64,000 nucleotides of DNA from Candidatus Avelusimicrobium luingense. Its GTDB lineage: Bacteria; Elusimicrobiota; Elusimicrobia; Elusimicrobiales; Elusimicrobiaceae. The stretch lies in contig OOHK01000002.1 of NCBI GenBank assembly GCA_900315845.1, positions 1 through 64,000 of the forward strand. Direction: 5' to 3'. Under the pieces are notes generated by a model. That model worked only from the letters and a program-made list of their open reading frames with translations, made no database searches and had not been told where the DNA came from. Below, piece by piece: positions 8,119 to 17,055 of the stretch. How positions within the stretch are numbered: the first letter of the stretch is position 1; every line of letters begins with the position of its first letter. The position numbers and the translations under genes were made by a program.

Positions 8119-8766
8119 TTAAAAACCGCTGTTGTTAAAATATTGTTCGTTGTGCGTCCAATAATAATACAAACTATACACCGCAAGCACTAAACAAATA
8201 ATACCTATATAAATAAGCGTGCGACCAATCACAATATCATAATTCAGTAATCCCAACGGTTGTAAAATATAGTGCCAATCTCCTTTCACTTCTCCCGGAG
8301 CATAATTCGTCATCATATCCGAGGAGCTCAACTTCAAAGCACACGCCCGCGCATCGGCGGCGTAAATTCCGGCACCGTAAAAAGTGCTTGCCAACCAATA
8401 CCAAAGCCCCGGTAGAAAAAACCGTCCCCCCGCTATACGCAAACAGGCCAGTAAGAGCAACAGCGGAACTAATGTTTCCATACCGTTACCCATAGCAGCG
8501 GCCCACCACTCGCCAAAGGCAGGGCAAGAAGAATAGCAAATACGCCAACCCAAATTGCCCACTAAATTGTGCCCAATCATCTCATGGATAAGATAATTAG
8601 GGAAATATACAAAGATATTGTCCAGCGCGGTTTTAATAAAAGGACTTTCCCAATGGGTTATCCCCCAATAACACGCGCCGCCTACAAATAAAATACTCCA
8701 AAACCCCCACTTAAAATATAATGGGCTTTGATGGTAAGGATCTATATGTTGCAGTAAGTTTTTCAT
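8119..8766 (-). CDS. polytopic membrane protein with an HExxH motif, unknown function
   Basis: The 215-residue protein has four to five predicted hydrophobic segments: residues 22-37, 52-70, 96-113, 117-135 and 180-203. Segment two ends in NYLIHEMIGHNLVGN, an HExxH zinc-metalloprotease signature at a membrane position, as in intramembrane proteases of the M50 type. The second M50 motif (LDG) is not evident; MGNGMETLVP or an Asp in the loops could supply the third ligand. I cannot assign a family. Its ATG lies six bases after a perfect -10 box, so the mRNA is probably leaderless. It is transcribed divergently from the ankyrin-repeat gene. Confidence 0.65.
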   Translation of the reverse strand: MKNLLQHIDPYHQSPLYFKWGFWSILFVGGACYWGITHWESPFIKTALDNIFVYFPNYLIHEMIGHNLVGNLGWRICYSSCPAFGEWWAAAMGNGMETLVPLLLLLACLRIAGGRFFLPGLWYWLASTFYGAGIYAADARACALKLSSSDMMTNYAPGEVKGDWHYILQPLGLLNYDIVIGRTLIYIGIICLVLAVYSLYYYWTHNEQYFNNSGF

Positions 8767-8772
8767 AGAAGT

Positions 8773-8778
8773 ATTATA
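8773..8778 (-). promoter_or_regulatory. -10 box TATAAT six bases before the ATG at 8766 (leaderless)
   Basis: On the minus strand TATAAT is followed by six bases (ACTTCT) and then ATG. No Shine-Dalgarno sequence fits in this interval. Confidence 0.65.
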
Positions 8779-8829
8779 CTACTTTATGAAAAACCCTCTG
8801 TTCACACGCCGGCATCGTAAGCAATTTGC

Positions 8830-8835
8830 TACAAT
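8830..8835 (+). promoter_or_regulatory. extended -10 (TGC TACAAT) six bases before the ATG at 8842 (leaderless)
   Basis: TGCTACAAT is followed by six bases (AACTCT) and ATG. Together with the box at 8773-8778 it forms a compact divergent promoter pair in a 75-base gap. Confidence 0.65.
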
Positions 8836-8841
8836 AACTCT

Positions 8842-9558
8842 ATGCTTAAAAAATTTATTATCTTATGTATTTTAATCGGAGTCAGTGCATTAGGGATTAG
8901 TTATCATACCGCCCTTATACAAGAGCGTGGCGAAAATCTAGTTACCGATGCCTATTATGGTGATTTGGAAAGTGTAAAAGATGATGTGGATGACGGTGCC
9001 CCGCTTGATTTTATGTTTTATTTCCACGACGATGAACGCGAATATTCTGCCGTTTCATTTAATGCATTACACGCGGCCGCTTCAAGCGGAAATGAAGATG
9101 TAATCAACTTTTTATTAAACCATGGCTTTGACATCAATGCACAAACGCCCGATGGCTGGACTCCTTTATTCATTGCTGCGCGCGATGGAAACACAGAAGC
9201 CGCCAAGTTATTCGTTTTCCGTAAAGCCGATTTGAATATACAAACAAATTTAGGGGCCACCGCACTACTGATGGCTGTTACGCAACCGTATCCTACGGAA
9301 GAAGAACGCGCCCAATTGGTGACTTATATGCTAAAACGCGGAGCAGATCCTGATCTAGCCGGCGAAAATAGTTTTCCCCCGTTGTACTTTGCTGCTCTTA
9401 TGAAGAAATTGCCTATTGTTAAAATTCTGTTAGACAATAATGCTACCGTTACCCCGGAATTATATGAAAATATTTCACAGTATTTTCAAAAAGAAAAGAC
9501 GGCCGATGGCAAACAAATTTTAACGCTTCTTAAAAAGAAATTACCCAAACAAAAATAA
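8842..9558 (+). CDS. ankyrin-repeat protein with N-terminal membrane anchor or signal
   Basis: The 238-residue protein starts with a hydrophobic stretch (residues 3-22), then carries ankyrin repeats. The clearest units are NALHAAASSGNEDVINFLLNHG, TPLFIAARDGNTEAAKLFVFRKAD, ATALLMAVTQP...LVTYMLKRGAD and FPPLYFAALMKKLPIVKILLDNNA. Such repeats mediate protein-protein binding. The N-terminus suggests display in the periplasm or at the membrane. No RBS is present; the start follows a -10 box by six bases. No partner is evident from the neighbours. Confidence 0.8.
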   Translation: MLKKFIILCILIGVSALGISYHTALIQERGENLVTDAYYGDLESVKDDVDDGAPLDFMFYFHDDEREYSAVSFNALHAAASSGNEDVINFLLNHGFDINAQTPDGWTPLFIAARDGNTEAAKLFVFRKADLNIQTNLGATALLMAVTQPYPTEEERAQLVTYMLKRGADPDLAGENSFPPLYFAALMKKLPIVKILLDNNATVTPELYENISQYFQKEKTADGKQILTLLKKKLPKQK

Positions 9559-9560
9559 AA

Positions 9561-9586
9561 AATCCCCGGATGCTAATCCGGGGATT
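9561..9586. terminator. terminator shared by the ankyrin gene and the converging secreted-protein gene
   Basis: AATCCCCGGAT pairs with ATCCGGGGATT. The T-tail is stronger on the minus strand (ATTTTTTATTTTT) than on the plus strand (TTCCTTAT). Confidence 0.8.
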
Positions 9587-9605
9587 TCCTTATATCAAAT
9601 AAATA

Positions 9606-10406
9606 CTACGGCTTCAACCCGACGTCAGCATGTTGAGAAAATTCTTTGTCCAAATGCTCTGCCCCTTCGGGATCTAATCTCACCCAGTCCTGATACCCGC
9701 CTAAATTCGGGTTAATAATGCGCCGGGCACCTTGACGGAGCAAGAATTGTCTTTGATAATTACTACCATCCGCAGGCGCTTCCCCTATCCAGGTTCCGTC
9801 ACTCTTTTTGGTATAATCATTTTGATATTCGTTCGTCCAGATTGATTTTTGAGAACTTCCGGAAGACGTAGTCAAATAACTGCAATTGGCCGGAGAAGCC
9901 GCTTCACAATCGCCCAAATATAACTTGGTAGTTTTGAGCCCTTCCAAATCCATCGTACCGCCAACGTACATTTCCGTAGCCTTTAATTTATTCTGCGTAA
10001 TCGAAAGCGGAAGCCCAGGCAAACTATAAGCACCGGAACCTCTGTTGGTATTGTTGGTGGCCACATTGGCAAAAATTGCTTTCCCTACCATTTTTCCTTC
10101 TTTGCGCAGAGAGACTGAACTAACCAGCAATTCCGCAATAGAAGCACTGGCAAGTTTAGCCTCGTTATCGAGTACGACGTTCCCTAAAGAAGGAGCCTTC
10201 GAACCGGCCAACAAAATAGTACCGCCGGAGGCCTTACTGTTACAAAAATTTACGCGTCCGCTTTGTGCTATTTCATTAGGGTTGGCCGTTTCCAAGGTTG
10301 TAAACGTACCTACAGGAGAAGATAATACTGTAGCAAAATTAATCTCTTCTGCATAACATAAAATGCCCACAAGCATCAAGCCGATAATTCCCATTATCTT
10401 TTTCAT
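9606..10406 (-). CDS. secreted protein of unknown function, 266 aa
   Basis: A typical signal peptide (MKKIMGIIGLMLVGILCYAEE) is followed by a Gly/Ser/Thr/Asn-rich mature protein with short beta-type segments such as KLKATEMYVGGTMDLEGL and KTTKLYLGD, suggestive of a beta-solenoid but not diagnostic. A few scattered cysteines are present. I recognise no family. The ATG at 10406 is chosen because AGGAGTG stands five bases upstream and the signal peptide starts there. It is transcribed alone, behind the PAS-array gene on the same strand. Confidence 0.7.
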   Translation of the reverse strand: MKKIMGIIGLMLVGILCYAEEINFATVLSSPVGTFTTLETANPNEIAQSGRVNFCNSKASGGTILLAGSKAPSLGNVVLDNEAKLASASIAELLVSSVSLRKEGKMVGKAIFANVATNNTNRGSGAYSLPGLPLSITQNKLKATEMYVGGTMDLEGLKTTKLYLGDCEAASPANCSYLTTSSGSSQKSIWTNEYQNDYTKKSDGTWIGEAPADGSNYQRQFLLRQGARRIINPNLGGYQDWVRLDPEGAEHLDKEFSQHADVGLKP

Positions 10407-10499
10407 AATACACTCCTTTCCTAAAAACAGAAAAAAATACAACAACTTATATTATAAGTGTAACATACGTTACACAAAATTTCAATAGCAAATTAGGCT

Positions 10500-13400
10500 T
10501 TATTTGCCACCGCGCACAAGAAACGTATAACCTTCTATTTGGCCTTCTGTATTCCTGGCAGGAATTACTTCCCATTCTACCGATTGATAAATTCCGCTGG
10601 GCAACAATATTTCTAAAGTTACCTGACAAGGATTATTCCCCGCAGCCTCTAATTTCTGCCGGACCATTCGTCTGGAACTTTCTTCATCGCGAATCAGTTC
10701 GGTAAAAAATTCACGTCCGATAAATTTTTTAGGTTCTTGTTGCAACCACTCAGCCAAAGGACCGTTGACATAAGAGATGTAAAAATCTTCACTGACCCGC
10801 AAGGCCGGAGTCTGCAACGCATCTAATGTACGGGCAAAAGTTTCCCCGACAATAGCAAACGATTTATCAACTTGATGCAATTCTATACGCAAACTCAATA
10901 AACGAGCCATTAAACCTAAAAATTCTTCCGCACCCGGTTGGAAACAACGGCGCGAATCTGACGAAGCGAAACATAAAGCCCCTTCCACTTGTCCATTGAC
11001 CACCAAAGGCGCGGCTAATAAGGCACCGAATTTCTTGGATTGATGGATACAACGAGAACAGTTTAACCCATCCAAATCGGGCTGTAACACCACAGCGCCA
11101 TCAGTCACATCCTGCAAACATTCTTCCACGGCAAATTCCATACCGCGCTCAATACTCTTGGCATTTTTAGATGCGTAAAGCACCACGCTCGCGGTATGGT
11201 CTTTACGAGACTCAAAACGTAATACCAAGCCCGTATCGGTTTGGAAAATTTGATTGCCTAACGCTAAAATTTGCTCTACTTGTTCGGTTAAACTCAAATC
11301 TGTTTTTTGCGATAACAGATACAAGGCATGCAATTGGCGGTCATATACTTGTTTTTCCGAAGCATCTTTCACCCATAAAATGGCTTCCTTGCCGGATGCT
11401 AACGGTGAAACATCCACCTCGTAATAGCGCGTATTTCCTTGGCGTTCCCATTCAAATTCAAAATGGGTGCTTACATGCACAGATAAAGCCTCTTTAATAG
11501 AGAACAGCGCACGGGAAGCCGCCTCTTCCGGCCAAAATTCCATCGGAGTTTTAGACAAGAAAATGGTTTGGGCTTGCGCATTATTTATATCCGGCAAATT
11601 AGAAGAGGTCTCCATGACTTTCCCTTCTGCATCCACGCGCAAGTATAACCCGGGTAAAGTTTGACGCAAACTGGTTAATTCTTGCGCTTCGTGCGATTCT
11701 TCCCCCCATTTTTGTTGTTGGGCGGTTAAATTGCTAATCACCACTAACGCTTCATTACGTTTAGGTATATCAATTAAACTCAACACTACTTGCGCTACAA
11801 ACGAACTGCCATCTTTTCGCCGTAGCGGCAAACGGAATTCGGCTTGCCCGCGGCGGGCCAGTTGGGTCTGTACTTTGCTTAATTCAAAAGAGGCCGATTC
11901 ATCTTCTTGCGACGGGTCAAAGAACAAATCTGCAAATTTCATCTGCGACAGTTCTTTATGGGAATATTGGGTTTGACGTGCCAGCCAATTATTGAGTTGT
12001 TCTATGGCGCCCAATTTGCGGTTATTAAAATCTACCCGCAAAACAGCACCATCCGTTGCACTGCGCAAAGCACTTAATTGGGCGGAACGTTCCTCTAAAA
12101 TCTTCATAATTTGCAAGTGGAACGCCAAACTGTGCAAGACAAAAAGCAATTGGCCGCTTTCTTCCCGCACCGCCATCAGCCGCACTTTGCAAGTCTCCAA
12201 ACTGCTGCCTAACAAAATCGTATATTCCCGGTTAGACAGTTTCCCTTCTTTGCGCAACAACTTGAAATCTTGCTCAATAAGGGGTTCATCATCCGGGTGG
12301 AATAAACGGCGGATATCACTGCCTTTCAGTTCATCCATGTGCAGTTGGCATAAGGAACAGAACAACTGGTTACATTCCGTAATAATAAAATCGTCATTAC
12401 ATAACGCATACGGTTCGCTGTTAGGGAGCACCAACCGATTTTCAGTTTTTCCCTGATGTTGCGGAGTTAAAAACGGCGGAAGCGGCGGTAACGAAGGAGG
12501 AACTTCTTCCGCTTCAGTTGATTCGGCAGGGGCAGCAGGGGCTTTAGACGCCTGCCGCTGCTCTATACACACTAAATACTCGGCCTCCACAGAACCATCT
12601 TTTGCATCCCGTTTGGCAATCGGCTCAAAAGACACCCATAAATTCATCTGCCCGGTTTTATGGATATGCTCCGGAAATTGACGGGCGGCTTTATCAAAAT
12701 CAAACACATAATCTGTCCGCACCGCCATACCTTCTTTCATGGCCTTACGGGCGGCCAAGGGAATCCCCGGACGGATATAGACGTTACAATAGAACTTTTT
12801 GTCGTCGTCCGTAAACCCGAACAATTGACGGGCCGCGGAATTCATCCGGGAAATATAACCTTTGGAAGACAAGATAAATGCCGGGAATATGCTTTTTTCA
12901 AAGGCTTGGCGGAAATTATTACGTTCCTGTTTTAAGGCTCGTACTAATTTATTTTCCGCAGTAATATCATTCAAGAAGCCCAACACCACACGCCGACCCA
13001 AATATTTAGCGAGCATAGCGGTAAATTTAGCCTCTAATTTTTGGCCGTCTTTACGGACGAAATGAGCCTCCAAAGAGGTACTGCCGTCATCGGAACCGGT
13101 CCGTACCGCCTCGTATTTTTCTTTTAAGAATACGCGGTGGTTTTCGGTAGAAAAATCTAATATTTTTTGGCCTTTCAGTTCGTCTAATCCGTCAAAACCT
13201 AACATGGTGCAGAAAGCCTGGTTAGCATACAAAATCTTTCCGTCTTCTATTAACACAACTCCTTCGCGGGCATTTTCCACGAGTAAGGTGTTTTTATCGT
13301 TGGCTTCACGGATTTGCTTTTCCATTTTTGTTTTAGCGGTAATATCTTCCGAAACGACCAACAGACAATGGGGCGTACCGTCTTCATTAAACACCGGTGT

Positions 13401-15203
13401 TTTAACGGTATGCATAATTTTAATACCTTCGTTGGCCGACGACACCAATTCTTGCGGAATATTTTGTTCTTTCTTGCTTTCAAATACGCGCAAATCGGTT
13501 TCCCGCACAAATTCCAACTGCTCTTTGTTCAGGTCAGCGCGGTAAGCACTTTTTCCGATAACTTCTTGAGCCGAAACGCCGAAAAGTTCTTCACTTTTCT
13601 TGTTCCATAAAATATATTCACCTTCGTAATTTTTAACCGATAAAGATACCGGCAACTGGTTAATAACGGTTTGTAAGAAGTTTTTAGATTCTACCAAGGC
13701 ACGTTCTTGTGCTTTTTTCACAGAAATATCTTCCACCAAGGTAATCACACAATTTCCTTCTTTAACCGGGGCTTTAACGATATGCAATAATTTCTTTTCT
13801 CCGCTGGGAGTAATATATTCTTCTTCGGGAATATCCACCGTTTTCCCCTGCTTCAAAATTTCGCGTTCGCGGTTGATGTAATTGGTTACCTGTTCGTCGG
13901 TTTCATGGGCAAGGCCGCCTCTGTCATCAAAATCGCTATCTTCAATTTGTCCGAATAATTCGGTACATTGTTTATTACGCAGCAACATATGGCCGTCTGA
14001 AGCGCGGGCATATAGAGCGATAGGGGCATTTTGTACCACCGCCGAGAAGAAACTGTTGATCCGTTGAATTTCCTGCTCTTGGGCAAGACGTTTGGTAATA
14101 TCTTCAATAATTGTTAAAACAAGCGGTTTGGGGCCGGCATCAAAAAGCGGCACTTTGATAATATGCACCGTACGTTCTTTACCGGAAGAATCTACATACA
14201 CCTCTCCCGGATATTCATAGGTTTTTCCTTCACGTAAAATCTGCCGTTCACGATCATTGTAACTATCCGATTCTTCTTGGGTTTGGCAATCGTGTTTTTC
14301 TTCCAACGAATCCGGTGTTTCATTTAAGATAGATAAGCCTTGTTTGTTAATGAATGTAACTTTTTTATCGCAGTCGCGCGTGTAGAGACCCAGCGGAATA
14401 TTTTCCAAAATAGCCTGTAATAGTTTTTGACTTCGTTCCAAATCTTGCTGATGCGCCAACCGGTCGGTAACATCTTCATACCGCGTTACTAACAAGCGCA
14501 AAGACGATCCTACCCACGATTTGGTAATGGCTAAACAAATCTCTTTTCCGTCTTCTTTGGCGGGCAACGTAAAATTGGCGGGTTCTTGGCGGGTTTTTCC
14601 GGCTTTAAGTTCTTCATCGAGCCCATACACAAAGGCCGACAAGGTTTTAGGAAGCAGTTGATAAATAACTTTCCCTTGCGCATCTTTCGCCTGTAAACCA
14701 AACAGTTTTTCGGCAGATTCACTCCAAAAAACACATTTCCCTTGTTCATCCTGTACGGTTAATGCCCCGGATAAACCGTCTAAAATCTCTTGCAATTTGG
14801 TTTTTTGAGATTGCAAATCTTCCAATTCCGGCATTGCGTTTAATGTAACAACAATTAAAGATGTTTCGCCCATTTTTTTGGCTTCGGCTTGCAAAACAAC
14901 CATTTTCCCGTCCGGAGTTTTCAGACGCAATAAATTCTTGCTGCTTTGGGTGTACCACCGGGAAAATTCATCTGCAGATATGCCCAATACTTCTTCAACC
15001 GTTTTACCCGGTAACTGCGCCGCATTCCACCCCAATAAATTGGCGGCTGCCGTATTTGTTTGCCCGATTTTGCCGTTTTCTTCCACTAACAATACGGCCG
15101 TAGGTAATTGTTCCACAAACGAAAGCATATCGGCATTAACGGTTTTTAATACTGCGGTTGAAGGTTTTTGTTTTGAAAAAAACGAAAAGATATTTTTGGG
15201 CAT
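10500..15203 (-). CDS. giant soluble PAS-array/GAF protein without recognisable output domain
   Basis: The 1567-residue protein has no signal peptide or membrane segment. I count about eleven PAS-like units, near residues 30-130, 140-255, 262-375, 385-495, 503-625, 635-745, 755-880, 925-1030, 1045-1170, 1180-1290 and 1455-1567, with one GAF-like domain at about 1300-1440. PAS hallmarks include ILDGLSGALTVQDEQGKCVFW, ILENIPLGLYTRDCDKKVTF and VVSEDITAKTKMEKQIREAN. A Pro/Ala linker lies near residue 900. No H-box, HATPase, GGDEF, EAL or receiver domain is visible, and the protein ends inside the last PAS. It is presumably a ligand or redox sensor or scaffold acting on a separate output protein. 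GGGAG precedes the ATG. Confidence 0.8.
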   Translation of the reverse strand: MPKNIFSFFSKQKPSTAVLKTVNADMLSFVEQLPTAVLLVEENGKIGQTNTAAANLLGWNAAQLPGKTVEEVLGISADEFSRWYTQSSKNLLRLKTPDGKMVVLQAEAKKMGETSLIVVTLNAMPELEDLQSQKTKLQEILDGLSGALTVQDEQGKCVFWSESAEKLFGLQAKDAQGKVIYQLLPKTLSAFVYGLDEELKAGKTRQEPANFTLPAKEDGKEICLAITKSWVGSSLRLLVTRYEDVTDRLAHQQDLERSQKLLQAILENIPLGLYTRDCDKKVTFINKQGLSILNETPDSLEEKHDCQTQEESDSYNDRERQILREGKTYEYPGEVYVDSSGKERTVHIIKVPLFDAGPKPLVLTIIEDITKRLAQEQEIQRINSFFSAVVQNAPIALYARASDGHMLLRNKQCTELFGQIEDSDFDDRGGLAHETDEQVTNYINREREILKQGKTVDIPEEEYITPSGEKKLLHIVKAPVKEGNCVITLVEDISVKKAQERALVESKNFLQTVINQLPVSLSVKNYEGEYILWNKKSEELFGVSAQEVIGKSAYRADLNKEQLEFVRETDLRVFESKKEQNIPQELVSSANEGIKIMHTVKTPVFNEDGTPHCLLVVSEDITAKTKMEKQIREANDKNTLLVENAREGVVLIEDGKILYANQAFCTMLGFDGLDELKGQKILDFSTENHRVFLKEKYEAVRTGSDDGSTSLEAHFVRKDGQKLEAKFTAMLAKYLGRRVVLGFLNDITAENKLVRALKQERNNFRQAFEKSIFPAFILSSKGYISRMNSAARQLFGFTDDDKKFYCNVYIRPGIPLAARKAMKEGMAVRTDYVFDFDKAARQFPEHIHKTGQMNLWVSFEPIAKRDAKDGSVEAEYLVCIEQRQASKAPAAPAESTEAEEVPPSLPPLPPFLTPQHQGKTENRLVLPNSEPYALCNDDFIITECNQLFCSLCQLHMDELKGSDIRRLFHPDDEPLIEQDFKLLRKEGKLSNREYTILLGSSLETCKVRLMAVREESGQLLFVLHSLAFHLQIMKILEERSAQLSALRSATDGAVLRVDFNNRKLGAIEQLNNWLARQTQYSHKELSQMKFADLFFDPSQEDESASFELSKVQTQLARRGQAEFRLPLRRKDGSSFVAQVVLSLIDIPKRNEALVVISNLTAQQQKWGEESHEAQELTSLRQTLPGLYLRVDAEGKVMETSSNLPDINNAQAQTIFLSKTPMEFWPEEAASRALFSIKEALSVHVSTHFEFEWERQGNTRYYEVDVSPLASGKEAILWVKDASEKQVYDRQLHALYLLSQKTDLSLTEQVEQILALGNQIFQTDTGLVLRFESRKDHTASVVLYASKNAKSIERGMEFAVEECLQDVTDGAVVLQPDLDGLNCSRCIHQSKKFGALLAAPLVVNGQVEGALCFASSDSRRCFQPGAEEFLGLMARLLSLRIELHQVDKSFAIVGETFARTLDALQTPALRVSEDFYISYVNGPLAEWLQQEPKKFIGREFFTELIRDEESSRRMVRQKLEAAGNNPCQVTLEILLPSGIYQSVEWEVIPARNTEGQIEGYTFLVRGGK

Positions 15204-15362
15204 ATTTTTTCTCCCGGGATAGTGAGATACGATTACGCTTATATATTACATAAATTCAGCCCTACACGCAACCTAACTTCCGTACGCGCGCATAATTCTT
15301 ATTAAATGGGACTAACCCTATTTTGTTACGTAAGAGTTATACCGCACCTACGTAAAATTTGC

Positions 15363-15368
15363 TAGCAT
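15363..15368 (+). promoter_or_regulatory. extended -10 (TGC TAGCAT) six bases before the ATG at 15375 (leaderless)
   Basis: TGCTAGCAT, six A residues, then ATG. The hexamer is a weaker match to TATAAT but keeps the upstream TG and the fixed spacing. Confidence 0.5.
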
Positions 15369-15374
15369 AAAAAA

Positions 15375-15941
15375 ATGAAAAAGTATTTTATCCTATTAGC
15401 CTCTTTAGCCGTATTTACAGCGGCCGCACCTTATAAACCCGTTACGGTGCGCCAAAATGCCCAATATTTATCAACGGAAATCCCCACCGTAGCCGATACT
15501 TGCCCGGGGAATGATATTTTTACTCCTTTTACCTGCACCAAACAACAAGCCCCCGGCTATTCGTGTTTTGATATTGTGCAACTTCAAGGGGATCCCATTG
15601 ATAAAGAACGCTACACTTTATTAGACCAAACCATTACCACCGAGCCGGTTTCGGCGGAACCGCTTTGTCCGATGTCGGATTTAACGTGTGATAATTTTTT
15701 AGTTGCCTTAAAATATAATTTAGATTTTTCATGGTTTATTGCCAATTTTCCATCTTCTTCGTTTCCCGAGTGCGGTAAAACTTACTCCTGCACGCGTATT
15801 GCCTGTTTTATAGCCCAACCGTCCACTTCGCCGGACAACCCTGTCTCTAAAAAACTCTCTTGCGTGTTCAAAAAGAACCAAACGTTTTTTGTCGGGGCGG
15901 AAGTAACCTGTCAAGACAAACATCAACAAGCCGCCAAATAG
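15375..15941 (+). CDS. secreted cysteine-rich protein of unknown function, 188 aa
   Basis: A signal peptide (MKKYFILLASLAVFTAAAPY) precedes a mature protein with ten cysteines (TCPGND, FTCTK, YSCFD, PLCPM, LTCDN, ECGK, SCTR, ACFI, SCVF, TCQD), an even number that could form five disulfides. I recognise no family. It is expressed from a -10 box six bases upstream of its ATG and ends 29 bases before the DUF1189-like gene, which has its own promoter. Confidence 0.7.
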   Translation: MKKYFILLASLAVFTAAAPYKPVTVRQNAQYLSTEIPTVADTCPGNDIFTPFTCTKQQAPGYSCFDIVQLQGDPIDKERYTLLDQTITTEPVSAEPLCPMSDLTCDNFLVALKYNLDFSWFIANFPSSSFPECGKTYSCTRIACFIAQPSTSPDNPVSKKLSCVFKKNQTFFVGAEVTCQDKHQQAAK

Positions 15942-15958
15942 GCGCCTTTCTAAATTGA

Positions 15959-15964
15959 TATAAT
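15959..15964 (+). promoter_or_regulatory. extended -10 (TGA TATAAT) six bases before the ATG at 15971 (leaderless)
   Basis: A perfect TATAAT with upstream TG is followed by ACCTAT and ATG. It would drive the whole queuosine/folate operon. Confidence 0.7.
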
Positions 15965-15970
15965 ACCTAT

Positions 15971-16720
15971 ATGGTGTGGATTCATCTAAAGACGCTGTTT
16001 TCATTTCATTTTTACCACCGGCTTATTTTGACTACGCGGTGGCAAGTAGTAGGTTTTGTGGTCTATTTGTGGCTGTTATCCGTACTTGTATTTTATGGAT
16101 TTGCCAATGGCCTTGTAAAAAAGAATCTATCTGCTTTTTTGAAGAATTTTCCGGAAGTAACTTTTGAAAAAGGAGTATTAACCGCACCGAAAAACACCGT
16201 TTTTGTTCCGTTGCCGGGGAGCGATTTCAAAATTGCTTTTGATGCAACGCGCCAAACGCCCCCCAGCAGCGAGGAATTGATACGAGAAAATATATTGGCA
16301 CTGGTGTCATCAAACACCGTATATATGCCCGGTTCCGGCCACGCGCAACAACGGACACTCCCCCCTACATTGACAGTCACAACCACGCAAGAATTTTTAA
16401 ACACGCACACTGATTTTTTGGTGGCCAGCCTTACGGCTACCATCTTAATGGCGGCTTGTTTTTTAATTCCGTTTGTTATGCTGTTTGATTTTTTTCTCGC
16501 GCTATCTGTTATTACGTTTTTCTCTCTTTGGACGCGCCGTCTTTTACCGCGGCATATTACCTTGCGTTGGGCAGTATTTTTACAAGGGCCGCTGGCCATA
16601 TTATGGTACGCACGGTTGTGGTATGATATTCCGCTTTTTATGTGGGCACAAGTATTTTTATGTATTATTTATGTTCAGCAGATTTTTAATCTTATCCCGG
16701 AGAATAACAAATGCGCATAA
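15971..16720 (+). CDS. DUF1189-like membrane protein
   Basis: The 249-residue protein has one membrane segment near residues 25-45, an extracytoplasmic region with FPEVTFEKGVLTAPKNTV (resembling the 'P...f.dG.l' segment of DUF1189 proteins), and several C-terminal membrane segments (about residues 147-175, 195-215 and 220-240). The family's function is unknown. The ATG coincides with the expected transcription start. The stop overlaps queD by 10 bases, making it the first gene of the operon. Confidence 0.65.
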   Translation: MVWIHLKTLFSFHFYHRLILTTRWQVVGFVVYLWLLSVLVFYGFANGLVKKNLSAFLKNFPEVTFEKGVLTAPKNTVFVPLPGSDFKIAFDATRQTPPSSEELIRENILALVSSNTVYMPGSGHAQQRTLPPTLTVTTTQEFLNTHTDFLVASLTATILMAACFLIPFVMLFDFFLALSVITFFSLWTRRLLPRHITLRWAVFLQGPLAILWYARLWYDIPLFMWAQVFLCIIYVQQIFNLIPENNKCA

Positions 16721-17055
16721 AACTGATTCGTTCCTTTAGTGCGGCCCACCGTTTACCGAATTATCAAGGCCCTTGTCACGATTTACACGGTCATACATGG
16801 AAAGCCGTTTTTGTATTGGAAGGGCCTGTAAAAGAAGACGGCATGGTGTGCGATTTTAAGGTCGTTAAAAAACTACTGGACGGCTTTTTGCCCGACCACC
16901 AATTTCTAAACGATATCGTGCCGAACCCGACGGCTGAAAATTTAGCGCAATTTTTATTTGACACAATCAGCGCGGAACTTAAGAAACAAAATTTAACCTT
17001 AAAAACCGTTGAAATCTGGGAGAGCGACAATGCCGCAGCCATCGTGGAAGGTTAA
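16711..17055 (+). CDS. queD: 6-carboxy-5,6,7,8-tetrahydropterin synthase (QueD)
   Basis: QueD converts 7,8-dihydroneopterin triphosphate to 6-carboxytetrahydropterin in queuosine synthesis. The 114-residue protein has the zinc site FSAAH plus HGH and the catalytic Cys four residues before it (CHDLHGHTW), the pattern of PTPS-I/QueD. The catalytic DH pair (LPDHQFLND) and a late Glu (EIWESDN) are present. GGAG precedes the ATG. It overlaps queE by 26 bases. A divergent paralogue with a different active site is fused to folK at 19894. Confidence 0.92.
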   Translation: MRIKLIRSFSAAHRLPNYQGPCHDLHGHTWKAVFVLEGPVKEDGMVCDFKVVKKLLDGFLPDHQFLNDIVPNPTAENLAQFLFDTISAELKKQNLTLKTVEIWESDNAAAIVEG

